This document shows, in pieces, positions 1 through 6,856 of a stretch of 10,437 nt of DNA; positions within the stretch are counted from its first letter, which is position 1; every line of letters begins with the position of its first letter. The notes under the pieces were generated by a model. The model did not search any database. It was not told the origin of the DNA and was given only the letters and a program-made list of their open reading frames with translations. The stretch is from SIG510 sp045540975 (lineage in GTDB: Bacteria; Bacillota; Clostridia; Oscillospirales; JAAYXM01): positions 1-10,437 of the forward strand of contig JAZQIE010000169.1 of assembly GCA_045540975.1 (NCBI GenBank). Direction: 5' to 3'. A program made the translations under genes and the position numbers.

Positions 1-985
1 TGAGCATATCGTCGCTGCGTGCGGTGACCTTCGCCATGCGCGCATGGGTGCGTCCGCACTTACAAACCTCGGTGTTGAGAGAGGTGATGTCACCGGTGCG
101 ATAACGGATGACCGGGAGCGCTTCCTTGGTGAGCGGAGTCACAACCAATTCACCGGTCTCGCCCTCGGGCAGGACCTCGCCGGTTTCGGGGTCGATGATT
201 TCTGCGAGGAAGTGGTCTTCCGCAATGTGGAGACCGTCACGCTCGATGCATTCGCCCGAAACACCCGGACCCATGAGCTCACTCATGCCGTAGTTATCGG
301 TTGCGGTGATGCCGAAATTCTCTTCAATGCGAGCGCGCATCCCCGGGGTGCAGCCCTCGGAGCCGAAAAGACCGATGCGGAGCTTGAGCTTGTCCAAGAT
401 GCCCGCTTCTTTTGCGCTCTCACTTAAGTACATTGCATAAGTCGGGGTAGCAACCAAAAGGGTGGTGCCGAAATCCTGCATCAGCATGAGCTGTTTTTCG
501 GTGTTGCCCGAGGAAATCGGAATCACGGTTGCGCCGATTTTCTCCAAACCGTAATGCAGGCCGAGTGCACCGGTGAAGAGACCGTAGCCGAAGGAAATCT
601 GCGCCACGTCATCACTGGTTGCGCCTGCCGCAACCGCAAGACGTGCGACCACATCCGACCAAACGTCCAAATCACCCTTGGTGTAGCCCACAACGGTAGG
701 CTTTCCGGTAGTGCCGCTCGATGCATGGATACGGACAATGTCCTTCATCGGTACCGCGAACATCCCAAAGGGGTAATTATCGCGGAAATCCGCCTTATAA
801 GTAAACGGAAGATGCTTCAAATCGTCAAGCGATTTGATTTTTTCGGGAGTGATCCCTGCCTCGGCAAATTTTTTCTGATACAGCGGAGTTGCGAGCGCAC
901 GGCCAACCGCCGATTTCAACCGCTCGAGCTGAAGTTCCTTCAGAGCCGCACGGGGCATGGTTTCAATGTCTTTTTGGAAAAACAT
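1..985 (-). CDS. paaK: Phenylacetate-CoA ligase (AMP-forming), C-terminus cut by window edge
   Basis: This adenylate-forming enzyme would convert phenylacetate or a related aryl acid to its CoA thioester with ATP in the cytoplasm. The 328 visible codons carry the family's phosphate-binding loop ASSGTTGKPT (about residues 88-97), the FGYGLFTGALGLHYG segment (about 132-146), the acyl-adenylate motif NYGMSELMGPG (about 231-241), the ribose-binding RYRTGD (about 294-299), the CKCGR pair of cysteines (about 308-312) and the hinge start TARSDDML at the edge. Roughly the last 100 residues of a usual 430-residue protein are missing. The ATG at 983-985 follows a GAAAGG-type ribosome site at good spacing. 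It has its own promoter and is separated from the metY operon by a terminator. In anaerobes such genes often neighbour indolepyruvate:ferredoxin oxidoreductase genes, but that area is not visible. The family is clear; the exact aryl acid is inferred. Confidence 0.93.
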   Translation of the reverse strand, partial: MFFQKDIETMPRAALKELQLERLKSAVGRALATPLYQKKFAEAGITPEKIKSLDDLKHLPFTYKADFRDNYPFGMFAVPMKDIVRIHASSGTTGKPTVVGYTKGDLDVWSDVVARLAVAAGATSDDVAQISFGYGLFTGALGLHYGLEKIGATVIPISSGNTEKQLMLMQDFGTTLLVATPTYAMYLSESAKEAGILDKLKLRIGLFGSEGCTPGMRARIEENFGITATDNYGMSELMGPGVSGECIERDGLHIAEDHFLAEIIDPETGEVLPEGETGELVVTPLTKEALPVIRYRTGDITSLNTEVCKCGRTHARMAKVTARSDDML

Positions 986-1031
986 ATTTGAATCCGACCT
1001 TTCTCGGTAATATATAAAACTACATTCTAAT

Positions 1032-1060
1032 ATTTTACCGCAAACATGGTTGTTTGTAAA
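1032..1060 (-). promoter_or_regulatory. Sigma-A-type promoter of the phenylacetate-CoA ligase gene
   Basis: On the minus strand a -35 box TTTACA (1055-1060) and a -10 box TAAAAT (1032-1037) are separated by exactly 17 nt, each matching consensus at five of six positions. Transcription would start near 1025 and leave a leader of about 40 nt. The promoter lies just downstream of the metY terminator, so the ligase is probably an independent unit. Confidence 0.7.
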
Positions 1061-1082
1061 GGAAAAAAGCGATTTTTGTCAG

Positions 1083-1111
1083 AAAAAAAGCAGACGGGAA
1101 ACCCCGTCTGC
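1083..1111 (-). terminator. Intrinsic terminator ending the two-component/GerMN/metY operon
   Basis: A perfect 9-bp stem GCAGACGGG/CCCGTCTGC (1090-1098 with 1103-1111) closes a 4-nt loop. On the minus strand it is followed directly by seven U residues (1083-1089). It begins 6 nt after the metY-like stop codon, as expected for a rho-independent terminator. Confidence 0.9.
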
Positions 1112-1116
1112 AACGA

Positions 1117-2391
1117 TTATTTTTGCGATGCCTTGAGCGCCGCATCCAAATCCGCCAAAATGTCGTCGATATGCTCGATACCGATGGAAAGACGGATGGT
1201 GGCAGCACCGATGCCCGCCGCCTTGAGCTGCTCGTCGGAGAGCTGGGAATGTGTGGTGGTTGCAGGATGGCTGACCATGGAGCGGGAGTCACCCAGATTT
1301 GCCACAATGCGCAAAAGTTTCAGGTTATCGCAGAAGCGCGCACCTGCCTCGCGCCCACCCTTGATTTCAAAGGTGAAGACCGCGCTTGCACCGTTTGGCA
1401 GATACTTCTGCGCGAGCGGATAATAGCGGCTGGACGGCAGACCCGGATAATCCACGCGCTCGACCGCCTCGTGTCCCTCCAAGAACTGCGCAACCTTGAG
1501 CGCGTTCTCGCTGTGACGCTCCATACGGAGTGCCAGAGTCTCCACACCGAGCAGGGTGGTCCAAGCGTTAAACGGGGACTGGCAGGAGCCCAAATCACGC
1601 AGGGTGAGTGCGCGTGCCTTTACCAAGAATGCCTGCTCGCCAAGGTCTGCAAAGACCACACCGTGATAACTCGGGTCGGGTGCATTCATCTCTGCAAAAC
1701 GCGGATTGCCCTTCCATTGGAACTTGCCGCTGTCCACCACAATGCCGCCCATCGCGGTGCCGTTGCCGGAGAGATACTTGGTGGAGGAATGGATGATCAG
1801 GTCTGCACCGTGTTCAAACGGACGGAGCAGAGTCGGGGTAGCAAAGGTGTTGTCCACAATAAACGGAAGACCGTTTTCGTGCGCAATCTCCGCAATCGCA
1901 TCCAAATCGCAGATATTTGCGGTCGGGTTGCCGATTGCCTCCACAAAAATCGCACGGGTCTTGTCGTTGATTTTTGCGCGGAACGCATCCAAATCGTCGG
2001 GGTCGACAAAATGCACGGTGATGCCCATGCGCTTGAAGGTTTTGCCGAGCAGATTAATCGCACCGCCGTAAATGGTGAGCGCGGAAATAATCTCGTCGCC
2101 TTCTTTTGCGATGGTGAGAAGCGTGTGTACAATTGCGGCGTGACCGCTTGCGAGTGCGAGCGCACCCACACCGCCTTCCAGCGCGGCAACGCGCGCTTCC
2201 AGAATATCGGTGGTCGGGTTTTGCAGACGGGTGTAGATGTTGCCGCCCTGCTCAAGTGCGAAGAGCGAGCGTGCATGCTCCACATCGTCAAAGGAATATG
2301 CGGTGGTCATGTAAATCGGGGGTACGTTGGAATGTGTGGTGGGCTCGGGTGTATACCCCGCATGGACCGCATTGGTTTCAAGATGATACAT
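1117..2391 (-). CDS. metY: O-acetylhomoserine aminocarboxypropyltransferase (sulfhydrylase), PLP-dependent
   Basis: This cytoplasmic enzyme of the Cys/Met-metabolism PLP family probably makes homocysteine directly from O-acetylhomoserine and sulfide. At 424 residues it has MetY length, against about 380 for MetB or MetC. Visible motifs are YTR (Y53-R55, PLP phosphate contact from the partner subunit), the ASGHAA turn (81-86), VDNTFATP (179-186, with D180 on the pyridine nitrogen), the Schiff-base lysine K205 in HSSTKYLSGNG, the MetY-type insertion with APDPSYHG (237-244), and GDSRSMVSHPATTTHSQL near 368-384. The ATG has a perfect AAGGAGG site (2400-2406) that overlaps the stop codon of the upstream GerMN gene, with only 14 nt between genes, so it is translated as the last gene of that operon. 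No S-box or other methionine-responsive leader fits in this gap. Use of O-acetyl- rather than O-succinyl- or O-phosphohomoserine is inferred from family membership. Confidence 0.93.
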   Translation of the reverse strand: MYHLETNAVHAGYTPEPTTHSNVPPIYMTTAYSFDDVEHARSLFALEQGGNIYTRLQNPTTDILEARVAALEGGVGALALASGHAAIVHTLLTIAKEGDEIISALTIYGGAINLLGKTFKRMGITVHFVDPDDLDAFRAKINDKTRAIFVEAIGNPTANICDLDAIAEIAHENGLPFIVDNTFATPTLLRPFEHGADLIIHSSTKYLSGNGTAMGGIVVDSGKFQWKGNPRFAEMNAPDPSYHGVVFADLGEQAFLVKARALTLRDLGSCQSPFNAWTTLLGVETLALRMERHSENALKVAQFLEGHEAVERVDYPGLPSSRYYPLAQKYLPNGASAVFTFEIKGGREAGARFCDNLKLLRIVANLGDSRSMVSHPATTTHSQLSDEQLKAAGIGAATIRLSIGIEHIDDILADLDAALKASQK

Positions 2392-2405
2392 ATTGGGTTC
2401 CTCCT

Positions 2406-3245
2406 TTAATCAAACAACTCGGGTTGGATTGCCTGAGTCAAATCGTAGTGGGTAAAACCGGGGACAGACTCCCCGTCAATCAAAACGCGCACCTGCTTGG
2501 TGTTGGATGCCTGCGCAACCGTATTCACAAGCGAGAAGAGACATAAATTCTCTTCCTCCTCGTTGTGAGACGGGAGTGCAAGAAACTCGGACGAAACATC
2601 CACCGTGCAAACCCCGTCCTTTTTGGAAATCGCATTCAAACGTGTCCCGGTCGGAATCGGGGAGGTGAATGCGGCAGAACGTGGGCCCGCAAGCAATGCG
2701 TTTGCAACCGAGCGGAGAAATTCCGCCTCGGTTTGATAGGGGAAGGTACGCACCTCTTCGGCAAGCGCACCGCCCTTTGTGAAGTAAAGCTTCACCTCTT
2801 GCTGACTTCCGTGTGTGGGAAGCGAAAGCAAGAACGTGTCGCGCGTCATCGGATACTCGGCACCGCCGTAGCACAGCACAACCGTATTCACGGTGTTCAA
2901 CTCGCAGAAGGTGAGGGTGATTGCCCCGTCACAAAGCGTGCGAGCAAGACCCGTGAGCGAGGCATATTCCTCGGACAGGCGCAGAATGAGGGTATCCCCC
3001 GAAAATTCAAAGGACTCAAGCTTCACCCCGTCGCAGTATTCCGCAAGCTGCAGCTCATTCACAATCAAAAACAACCGCTTGATTTCGGCATTCGGCTCAA
3101 GCGCACCGATGGTGACCTCCTGCGGTGCAAGCAGCGCATCCGCGGTGGTATGGTAAACGGTTCTTGCGGCACGTCCGCTCTCAATGGAGGGCGAACATCC
3201 GCAAAGTAAAACAAATGCCAGCAAACATGCAATGTATTTACGCAT
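2406..3245 (-). CDS. GerMN-domain lipoprotein
   Basis: The 279-residue product starts with a lipoprotein signal peptide: MRK, a hydrophobic stretch, then a lipobox LCGC with lipidated Cys17, so it should sit on the outer face of the cytoplasmic membrane. Residues about 151-270 match the GerMN domain pattern: VKLYFTKGG, a basic/aromatic middle with ALLAGP and IPTGTRLN, then VCTVDVSSEFLAL and VRVLIDGESV. Residues about 72-140 (DTLILRLSEEYASL, TVVLCYGGAEY) look like a more divergent second copy, as in two-domain GerM proteins. GerMN is known from spore germination/sporulation protein GerM and from actinobacterial LpqB; its molecular role is poorly defined. The gene overlaps the kinase gene by 8 bp and has a purine-rich ribosome site inside the kinase's last codons. 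The arrangement suggests it modulates or is regulated with the two-component system. Domain call is fairly sure, function is inferred. Confidence 0.85.
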   Translation of the reverse strand: MRKYIACLLAFVLLCGCSPSIESGRAARTVYHTTADALLAPQEVTIGALEPNAEIKRLFLIVNELQLAEYCDGVKLESFEFSGDTLILRLSEEYASLTGLARTLCDGAITLTFCELNTVNTVVLCYGGAEYPMTRDTFLLSLPTHGSQQEVKLYFTKGGALAEEVRTFPYQTEAEFLRSVANALLAGPRSAAFTSPIPTGTRLNAISKKDGVCTVDVSSEFLALPSHNEEEENLCLFSLVNTVAQASNTKQVRVLIDGESVPGFTHYDLTQAIQPELFD

Positions 3246-4596
3246 GGAACAAGCCCCCTTCCTCGACCTTCGGGAAGGTCACGGTGAAACGGGTCCCTCC
3301 GGAAACCGAAGAGTCAACTTCGATGGTACCGTGATAAGTTTCCACATTTTTGAATACAATGGAAAGCCCGAGCCCCGTGCCGCCCTTTCCGCTTCTTGCA
3401 CGCGCTTTGTCCACGCGGTAAAAACGCTCGAAAATATGGACGCGATGCTCCTCGGGAATGCCGATGCCGTTGTCATCCACAAGCAAAACGCAAGAGTCTT
3501 CTCTTGCAAACAACATGACATGGACAAATCCGCCCGGACGGTTGTATTTAATCGCATTTTCCGCCAGATTAAAGATAATCTGATACATTCCGTCGCGGTC
3601 TGCCGAGACAAACAAATTGTCGGTAAGGTCGGCTTTGAGCGAGATGCTCGCCTCCTTCGCAATCGGCTCAAGTGCCTCAAGCACCTGCGTCGTGACCGCG
3701 GAAATATCCACGGGCGCAAGCGCAAGAGACTGTGCACCGTCAAGACGGGTCAGCACCAACAACTTCTCTGCAATACGGGTCAGACGGTCGATTTCATCAC
3801 CGATATCCACCAAAAATTCCCGTGTGGTCTCCATATCAATCTCATCGGTCTGCAGAATCGAGTCGGTCAGCAGACGGATGGCGGAAAGGGGAGTGCGAAG
3901 TTCGTGAGACGCGTCGGACACAAAGGTCTGCCGCAGCGCCTCGGTATCTTCCAATAACTTGGATAACTGATTGAATTCCTCCGCAATCTCGGAGAGTTCA
4001 TCGTGTCCCGAAACCTCAACCGTACTGCCGTAAGCACCGCTCTTCATGGTATGAATGCCGTCTAAGAGGGTGCGCAGCCGCGCGGAGAGACGGGTCGAGA
4101 AGAACATGACCAAAAGAAATAAAAACAAACAAATCAGAATACTTGCAAAAAGCATTTGATTGCGCAAGGATTCCAAAACCGCACCTTGGCTGCGGTCGGC
4201 TTTGGTGATGTACACCGCACCGATGATGTCGTCGGTCACAATCGGAATCGCCAGGCGTCCTAAAAACAAGCCGTCCGAGTAGTCGCAGAAATAGGCCTCT
4301 TCTCCGGAAAACGCCTGCCCGATTTCGGGCGCGAGGAAATAACGGCCGTCCAAAAACGAATCCTCGGTCGAATCAAACAGGACTCGCGCAGAAGAATCGC
4401 AGACCAGCACACGCGATTCGGAGTCGAATTCCAACGGTGCAAGAGCGGCAGAGATGTTGTCTGCGGAAAACTCGGTCATCGATTCAAGTGAAGAGGCAAC
4501 AAAGTTTGCCACAGAGAGCATCTGCTCATGGGTAGCCTCTTTGATTGTGTTCTGCGAAACATGAAACGGAAACAGATTAATCATCAAAAGCAGCAC
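3238..4596 (-). CDS. Sensor histidine kinase with HAMP domain; true N-terminus lies upstream
   Basis: This membrane kinase should autophosphorylate and pass phosphate to the adjacent response regulator. Counting from the GTG at 4594-4596 (452 codons), it has an extracytoplasmic sensor region (about 12-147, with a PAS/Cache-like VLVCDSSARVLFDSTED stretch), a transmembrane segment (148-167), a HAMP domain (about 168-220), the H-box SDASHELRTPLS with phosphoacceptor H231, the N-box NLAENAIKYN (N347), the G1 box DDNGIGIP (374-381), the F-box FERFYRVDKAR and the G2 box GGTGLGLSIV (405-414). The GTG start is doubtful: it lacks a ribosome site and cuts the first membrane helix. The same frame stays open upstream to a stop at 4696-4698 and encodes basic residues followed by a full helix (AKILALFTALALV running into LLLMINLF), but contains no ATG, GTG or TTG. 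Initiation at ATT (4672-4674) or CTG (4645-4647), coupled to the regulator gene, is possible. Kinase identity is certain. Confidence 0.92.
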   Translation of the reverse strand: MLLLMINLFPFHVSQNTIKEATHEQMLSVANFVASSLESMTEFSADNISAALAPLEFDSESRVLVCDSSARVLFDSTEDSFLDGRYFLAPEIGQAFSGEEAYFCDYSDGLFLGRLAIPIVTDDIIGAVYITKADRSQGAVLESLRNQMLFASILICLFLFLLVMFFSTRLSARLRTLLDGIHTMKSGAYGSTVEVSGHDELSEIAEEFNQLSKLLEDTEALRQTFVSDASHELRTPLSAIRLLTDSILQTDEIDMETTREFLVDIGDEIDRLTRIAEKLLVLTRLDGAQSLALAPVDISAVTTQVLEALEPIAKEASISLKADLTDNLFVSADRDGMYQIIFNLAENAIKYNRPGGFVHVMLFAREDSCVLLVDDNGIGIPEEHRVHIFERFYRVDKARARSGKGGTGLGLSIVFKNVETYHGTIEVDSSVSGGTRFTVTFPKVEEGGLFHA

Positions 4597-4660
4597 CAGC
4601 GCAAGTGCGGTAAAGAGCGCAAGAATCTTTGCGCGTACGCTGGGCAGAAGCGAGGAAAGT

Positions 4661-5341
4661 CTAAGCCTTGAAATAGTACCCGACCCCCCACTTGGTCATG
4701 ATGTGCTGCGGCTCCGCAGGCACCGTCTCCAGCTTCTCACGTAAACGGCGAATGTGAACGTCAACGGTACGTACATCGCCGGGATACTCATAGCCCCAAA
4801 CAATGTTGAGCAGGTTGTTTCTGCTGTAAACACGGGATTCGTTGCGCATGAGCAGTGCCATGAGGTCAAACTCCTTCGCGGTGAGGGAAACCTCTTCGCC
4901 GTCAACAAAGACCGCGCGCTGTTCGGTATCCAGAATCAGATTCCCCGCAATCAGACGTGTGCTGGAATCTCCGGTACCCGTGTTGTGTGTGCGGCGCAGA
5001 ATCGCACGGACACGGCTTTTGAGCTCCATGATGTTAAACGGCTTTGTGATGTAATCATCCGCGCCGTAGTCAAGCCCTAAAATCTTGTCGGTATCCTCAC
5101 CCTTTGCGGTGAGCATGATGATGGGAACATTGGAAAACTCACGAATCCGCTTGCAAGCCTCGAGCCCATCCATTTTTGGCATCATGAGATCCAAAATCAC
5201 CAAATCAATTTGTGTATTGCGCAAAAGTTCAATGGCGGCAACCCCGTCGTGCGCGGTCTCCACCTCGTATCCTTCGCTTTCCAAGTTAAACTTGATTCCT
5301 TTGACGATAATCTTTTCATCGTCCACAACCAAAATTCGCAT
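4661..5341 (-). CDS. OmpR/PhoB-family response regulator
   Basis: The 226-residue DNA-binding regulator is the partner of the kinase encoded just downstream. The receiver domain (about 1-118) has the acidic pair D7/D8, phosphoacceptor D51 in VILDLMMPKMDG, T78 in MLTAK and K100 in ITKPF. The winged-helix domain (about 126-224) shows LTAKEFDLMALLM, the recognition-helix region VRTVDVHIRRLREKLE and the C-terminal hairpin KWGVGYYF. I place the start at the ATG at 5339-5341, because MRILVVDDEK is the canonical N-terminus and AAAGGA lies about 9 nt upstream. An ATG further up (5455) would add 38 residues unlike the family and lies upstream of the promoter. The 3' end overlaps the open frame that probably encodes the kinase N-terminus. 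It resembles PhoP/WalR/MtrA-type regulators; the regulon cannot be read from the sequence. Confidence 0.95.
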   Translation of the reverse strand: MRILVVDDEKIIVKGIKFNLESEGYEVETAHDGVAAIELLRNTQIDLVILDLMMPKMDGLEACKRIREFSNVPIIMLTAKGEDTDKILGLDYGADDYITKPFNIMELKSRVRAILRRTHNTGTGDSSTRLIAGNLILDTEQRAVFVDGEEVSLTAKEFDLMALLMRNESRVYSRNNLLNIVWGYEYPGDVRTVDVHIRRLREKLETVPAEPQHIMTKWGVGYYFKA

Positions 5342-5404
5342 GATGTACCATCCTTTCTGTCCCAAAAACTTTCTTAAAGACGGTGGGAAACTCTCCCAAA
5401 TGCA

Positions 5405-5433
5405 ATTATACCAAAAAAAATGCAAGAATGCAC
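5405..5433 (-). promoter_or_regulatory. Extended -10 promoter of the response regulator operon, with TGCATT repeats
   Basis: On the minus strand a perfect TATAAT (5405-5410) is preceded by TGG, giving an extended -10 element. The position 17 nt upstream (5428-5433, GTGCAT) is a poor -35 box, so an activator or the extended -10 may compensate. The hexamer TGCATT occurs three times around it on the minus strand (5399-5404, 5419-5424 and 5427-5432), overlapping the core promoter. The leader is about 60 nt and contains a small TGGGA/TCCCA hairpin (5384-5398) that may be accidental. Confidence 0.6.
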
Positions 5434-5472
5434 GAATATTTTCAGAAGTTTTCAAAGTTTTTTTGTACGCTA

Positions 5473-5501
5473 TGGCTTTTGGGGGAAATATCTGTTATAA
5501 T
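5473..5501 (+). promoter_or_regulatory. Extended -10 promoter of the D,D-carboxypeptidase gene
   Basis: A perfect TATAAT (5496-5501) preceded by TGT (5493-5495) forms an extended -10 element. The -35 position holds only a weak match (TGGCTT, 5473-5478). Transcription would start near 5508, 26 nt before the GTG start, leaving just room for the AGGAGG site at 5519-5524. It fires away from the regulator promoter, so both promoters share about 60 bp of AT-rich DNA. Confidence 0.65.
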
Positions 5502-5533
5502 AACACTATCAACTGTGTAGGAGGAACACCGCC

Positions 5534-6814
5534 GTGAGAATCAAACGCCTGCTTTTGGGGGTTCTTTTCATTTGCTTTTGCGTGAGCCAAACCGCGCTTG
5601 CCATCCCCGCAATGGATGTGGAGGCAACCGCCGCGATTTTGGCGGACCCAAACACCAATCAAGTGATGTATGAAGAAAATGCGCGCACCAAGCTTCCGCA
5701 AGCGAGCCTGACCAAAATTATGACCGCACTGCTTGTTGCGGAGAGCGGGCATTCCATGGATGAAACGGTCACGGTTTCGGAATCCGCAATGGAAGGCATG
5801 GAGCATTTAAGCGGCACAGTCACCATCGAGGTGGGCGAAACCTTCACCGTGCACCAACTCCTCACCCTTCTCATGGTCGCATCGGTCAACGAAGCGGCAA
5901 ACGTCTGCGCAGAGCTGGTGAGCGGAAGCATCCCCGCATTCGTGGAGCTCATGAACACCCGCGCGGCCGAACTCGGCTGTGAAAACACCCACTTCTGCAA
6001 TCCGCACGGACTCCACGAGGAGGACCATTATACCACCGCCTATGATTTGTATCTCATGGCGCGCGAACTTCAGAAGCACGAGGATGTCGCGGAAATCTAC
6101 CGCCAGGACCGTGTGGTCATGCCGAAAACCAACAAATCCGAAGAGCGCGTCTTCTTTTCCACCAACTCATTGATTTCCCGTTACAAAGAACTCGGATATA
6201 TCTACCGCTATGCAACCGGTATGAAAACAGGTACCACCAGCAAAGCGGGACTTTGCCTTGCGGCAACCGCAACCAAAGGGGATACCACCCTCATCAGCGT
6301 GGTGCTGGGTGCCTCCCGTGCGCCGGACGGTACCAAGCGCAACTTCTCGGAAAGTGCGCGCCTGCTCAAATGGGGCTTTGAAAACTTTTCCAAAAAGACC
6401 CTGCTTGAAACCTCGAAGCCCGTCTGCGAAGTGAAGGTCATCCTCTCGCGTGACCGCGACTATGTGGTCGCAGTCCCCGCGCATGATTACGAGACCATGG
6501 TGCCGGACGATTTCGATTTCGAGAAAATGGAGCTTATCACCAATGTCCCGACCGAACTCCAAGCCCCCATCACAAAAGGTCAGGTGCTTGGTACGGTAAC
6601 GCTGCGCTATGACGGTCGCGATTATACCACATTGGATTTGGTCGCGGCGGATGCGCTTGAACGCTCGGTCTTGCTTTTGATTTTGCATTGGCTGAAACTC
6701 ATCTTTGCCTCCACCGTCGCAAAAATCATCGGTGCGGCGGTCGTGCTTGCAATCATTGTCTATATCATCGCGGCAATCCGTGTAAACTCCAAGCAAAAAC
6801 AGCGTTATCGCTAA
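5534..6814 (+). CDS. dacF: Serine-type D-Ala-D-Ala carboxypeptidase (DacF/DacA-like, class C low-mass PBP)
   Basis: This secreted penicillin-binding protein removes the terminal D-Ala from peptidoglycan pentapeptides and so limits cross-linking. The 426-residue product has a signal peptide (about 1-23, cleavage after TALA), the catalytic S58-L-T-K61 tetrad, S118-V-N120 as the SxN motif and K231-T-G-T as the KTG motif. A C-terminal all-beta PBP5-type domain follows (about 296-370), then an amphipathic stretch and a real transmembrane anchor (about 398-415) with a basic tail QKQRYR. The GTG start (5534-5536) has AGGAGG 9 nt upstream. It is divergent from the two-component operon and may be one of its targets, which is inference. 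A YihY-family gene follows after a palindrome. The choice between dacF and dacA names is not secure because the spoIIA genes that usually accompany dacF are absent here. Confidence 0.93.
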   Translation: MRIKRLLLGVLFICFCVSQTALAIPAMDVEATAAILADPNTNQVMYEENARTKLPQASLTKIMTALLVAESGHSMDETVTVSESAMEGMEHLSGTVTIEVGETFTVHQLLTLLMVASVNEAANVCAELVSGSIPAFVELMNTRAAELGCENTHFCNPHGLHEEDHYTTAYDLYLMARELQKHEDVAEIYRQDRVVMPKTNKSEERVFFSTNSLISRYKELGYIYRYATGMKTGTTSKAGLCLAATATKGDTTLISVVLGASRAPDGTKRNFSESARLLKWGFENFSKKTLLETSKPVCEVKVILSRDRDYVVAVPAHDYETMVPDDFDFEKMELITNVPTELQAPITKGQVLGTVTLRYDGRDYTTLDLVAADALERSVLLLILHWLKLIFASTVAKIIGAAVVLAIIVYIIAAIRVNSKQKQRYR

Positions 6815-6815
6815 A

Positions 6816-6841
6816 AAAATCCTCCCGATCGGGAGGATTTT
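6816..6841 (+). terminator. 26-bp perfect palindrome; probable terminator after the carboxypeptidase gene
   Basis: Two bases after the carboxypeptidase stop codon lies a perfect 26-bp palindrome centred between 6828 and 6829. As RNA it forms a stem around a GATC loop, with core CCTCCC/GGGAGG, ending in four U residues. The U-tract is short, so termination may be partial. The 3' arm contains GGGAGGA, a Shine-Dalgarno-like sequence, and the next gene's own site (AAAGGA, 6843-6848) starts immediately after, so the structure could also limit or attenuate expression of the YihY gene. Confidence 0.65.
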
Positions 6842-6856
6842 GAAAGGACGAGGAAG

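Noticed and set aside
2392..2405. Possible SAM riboswitch or methionine leader in front of metY
   Set aside because: Only 14 nt separate the genes, and the upstream sequence is coding; there is no room for an aptamer and terminator.
1123..2409. A 428-codon open frame on the plus strand, antisense to metY
   Set aside because: It mirrors the metY gene in the opposite phase, lacks a ribosome site, and its translation is rich in Cys, His and Arg with no recognisable domain; the minus-strand product is an unmistakable PLP enzyme.
5342..5455. Upstream ATG that would extend the response regulator by 38 residues
   Set aside because: The extension is unlike any receiver-domain N-terminus, would cross the promoter, and the internal ATG has a good ribosome site and gives the canonical start.
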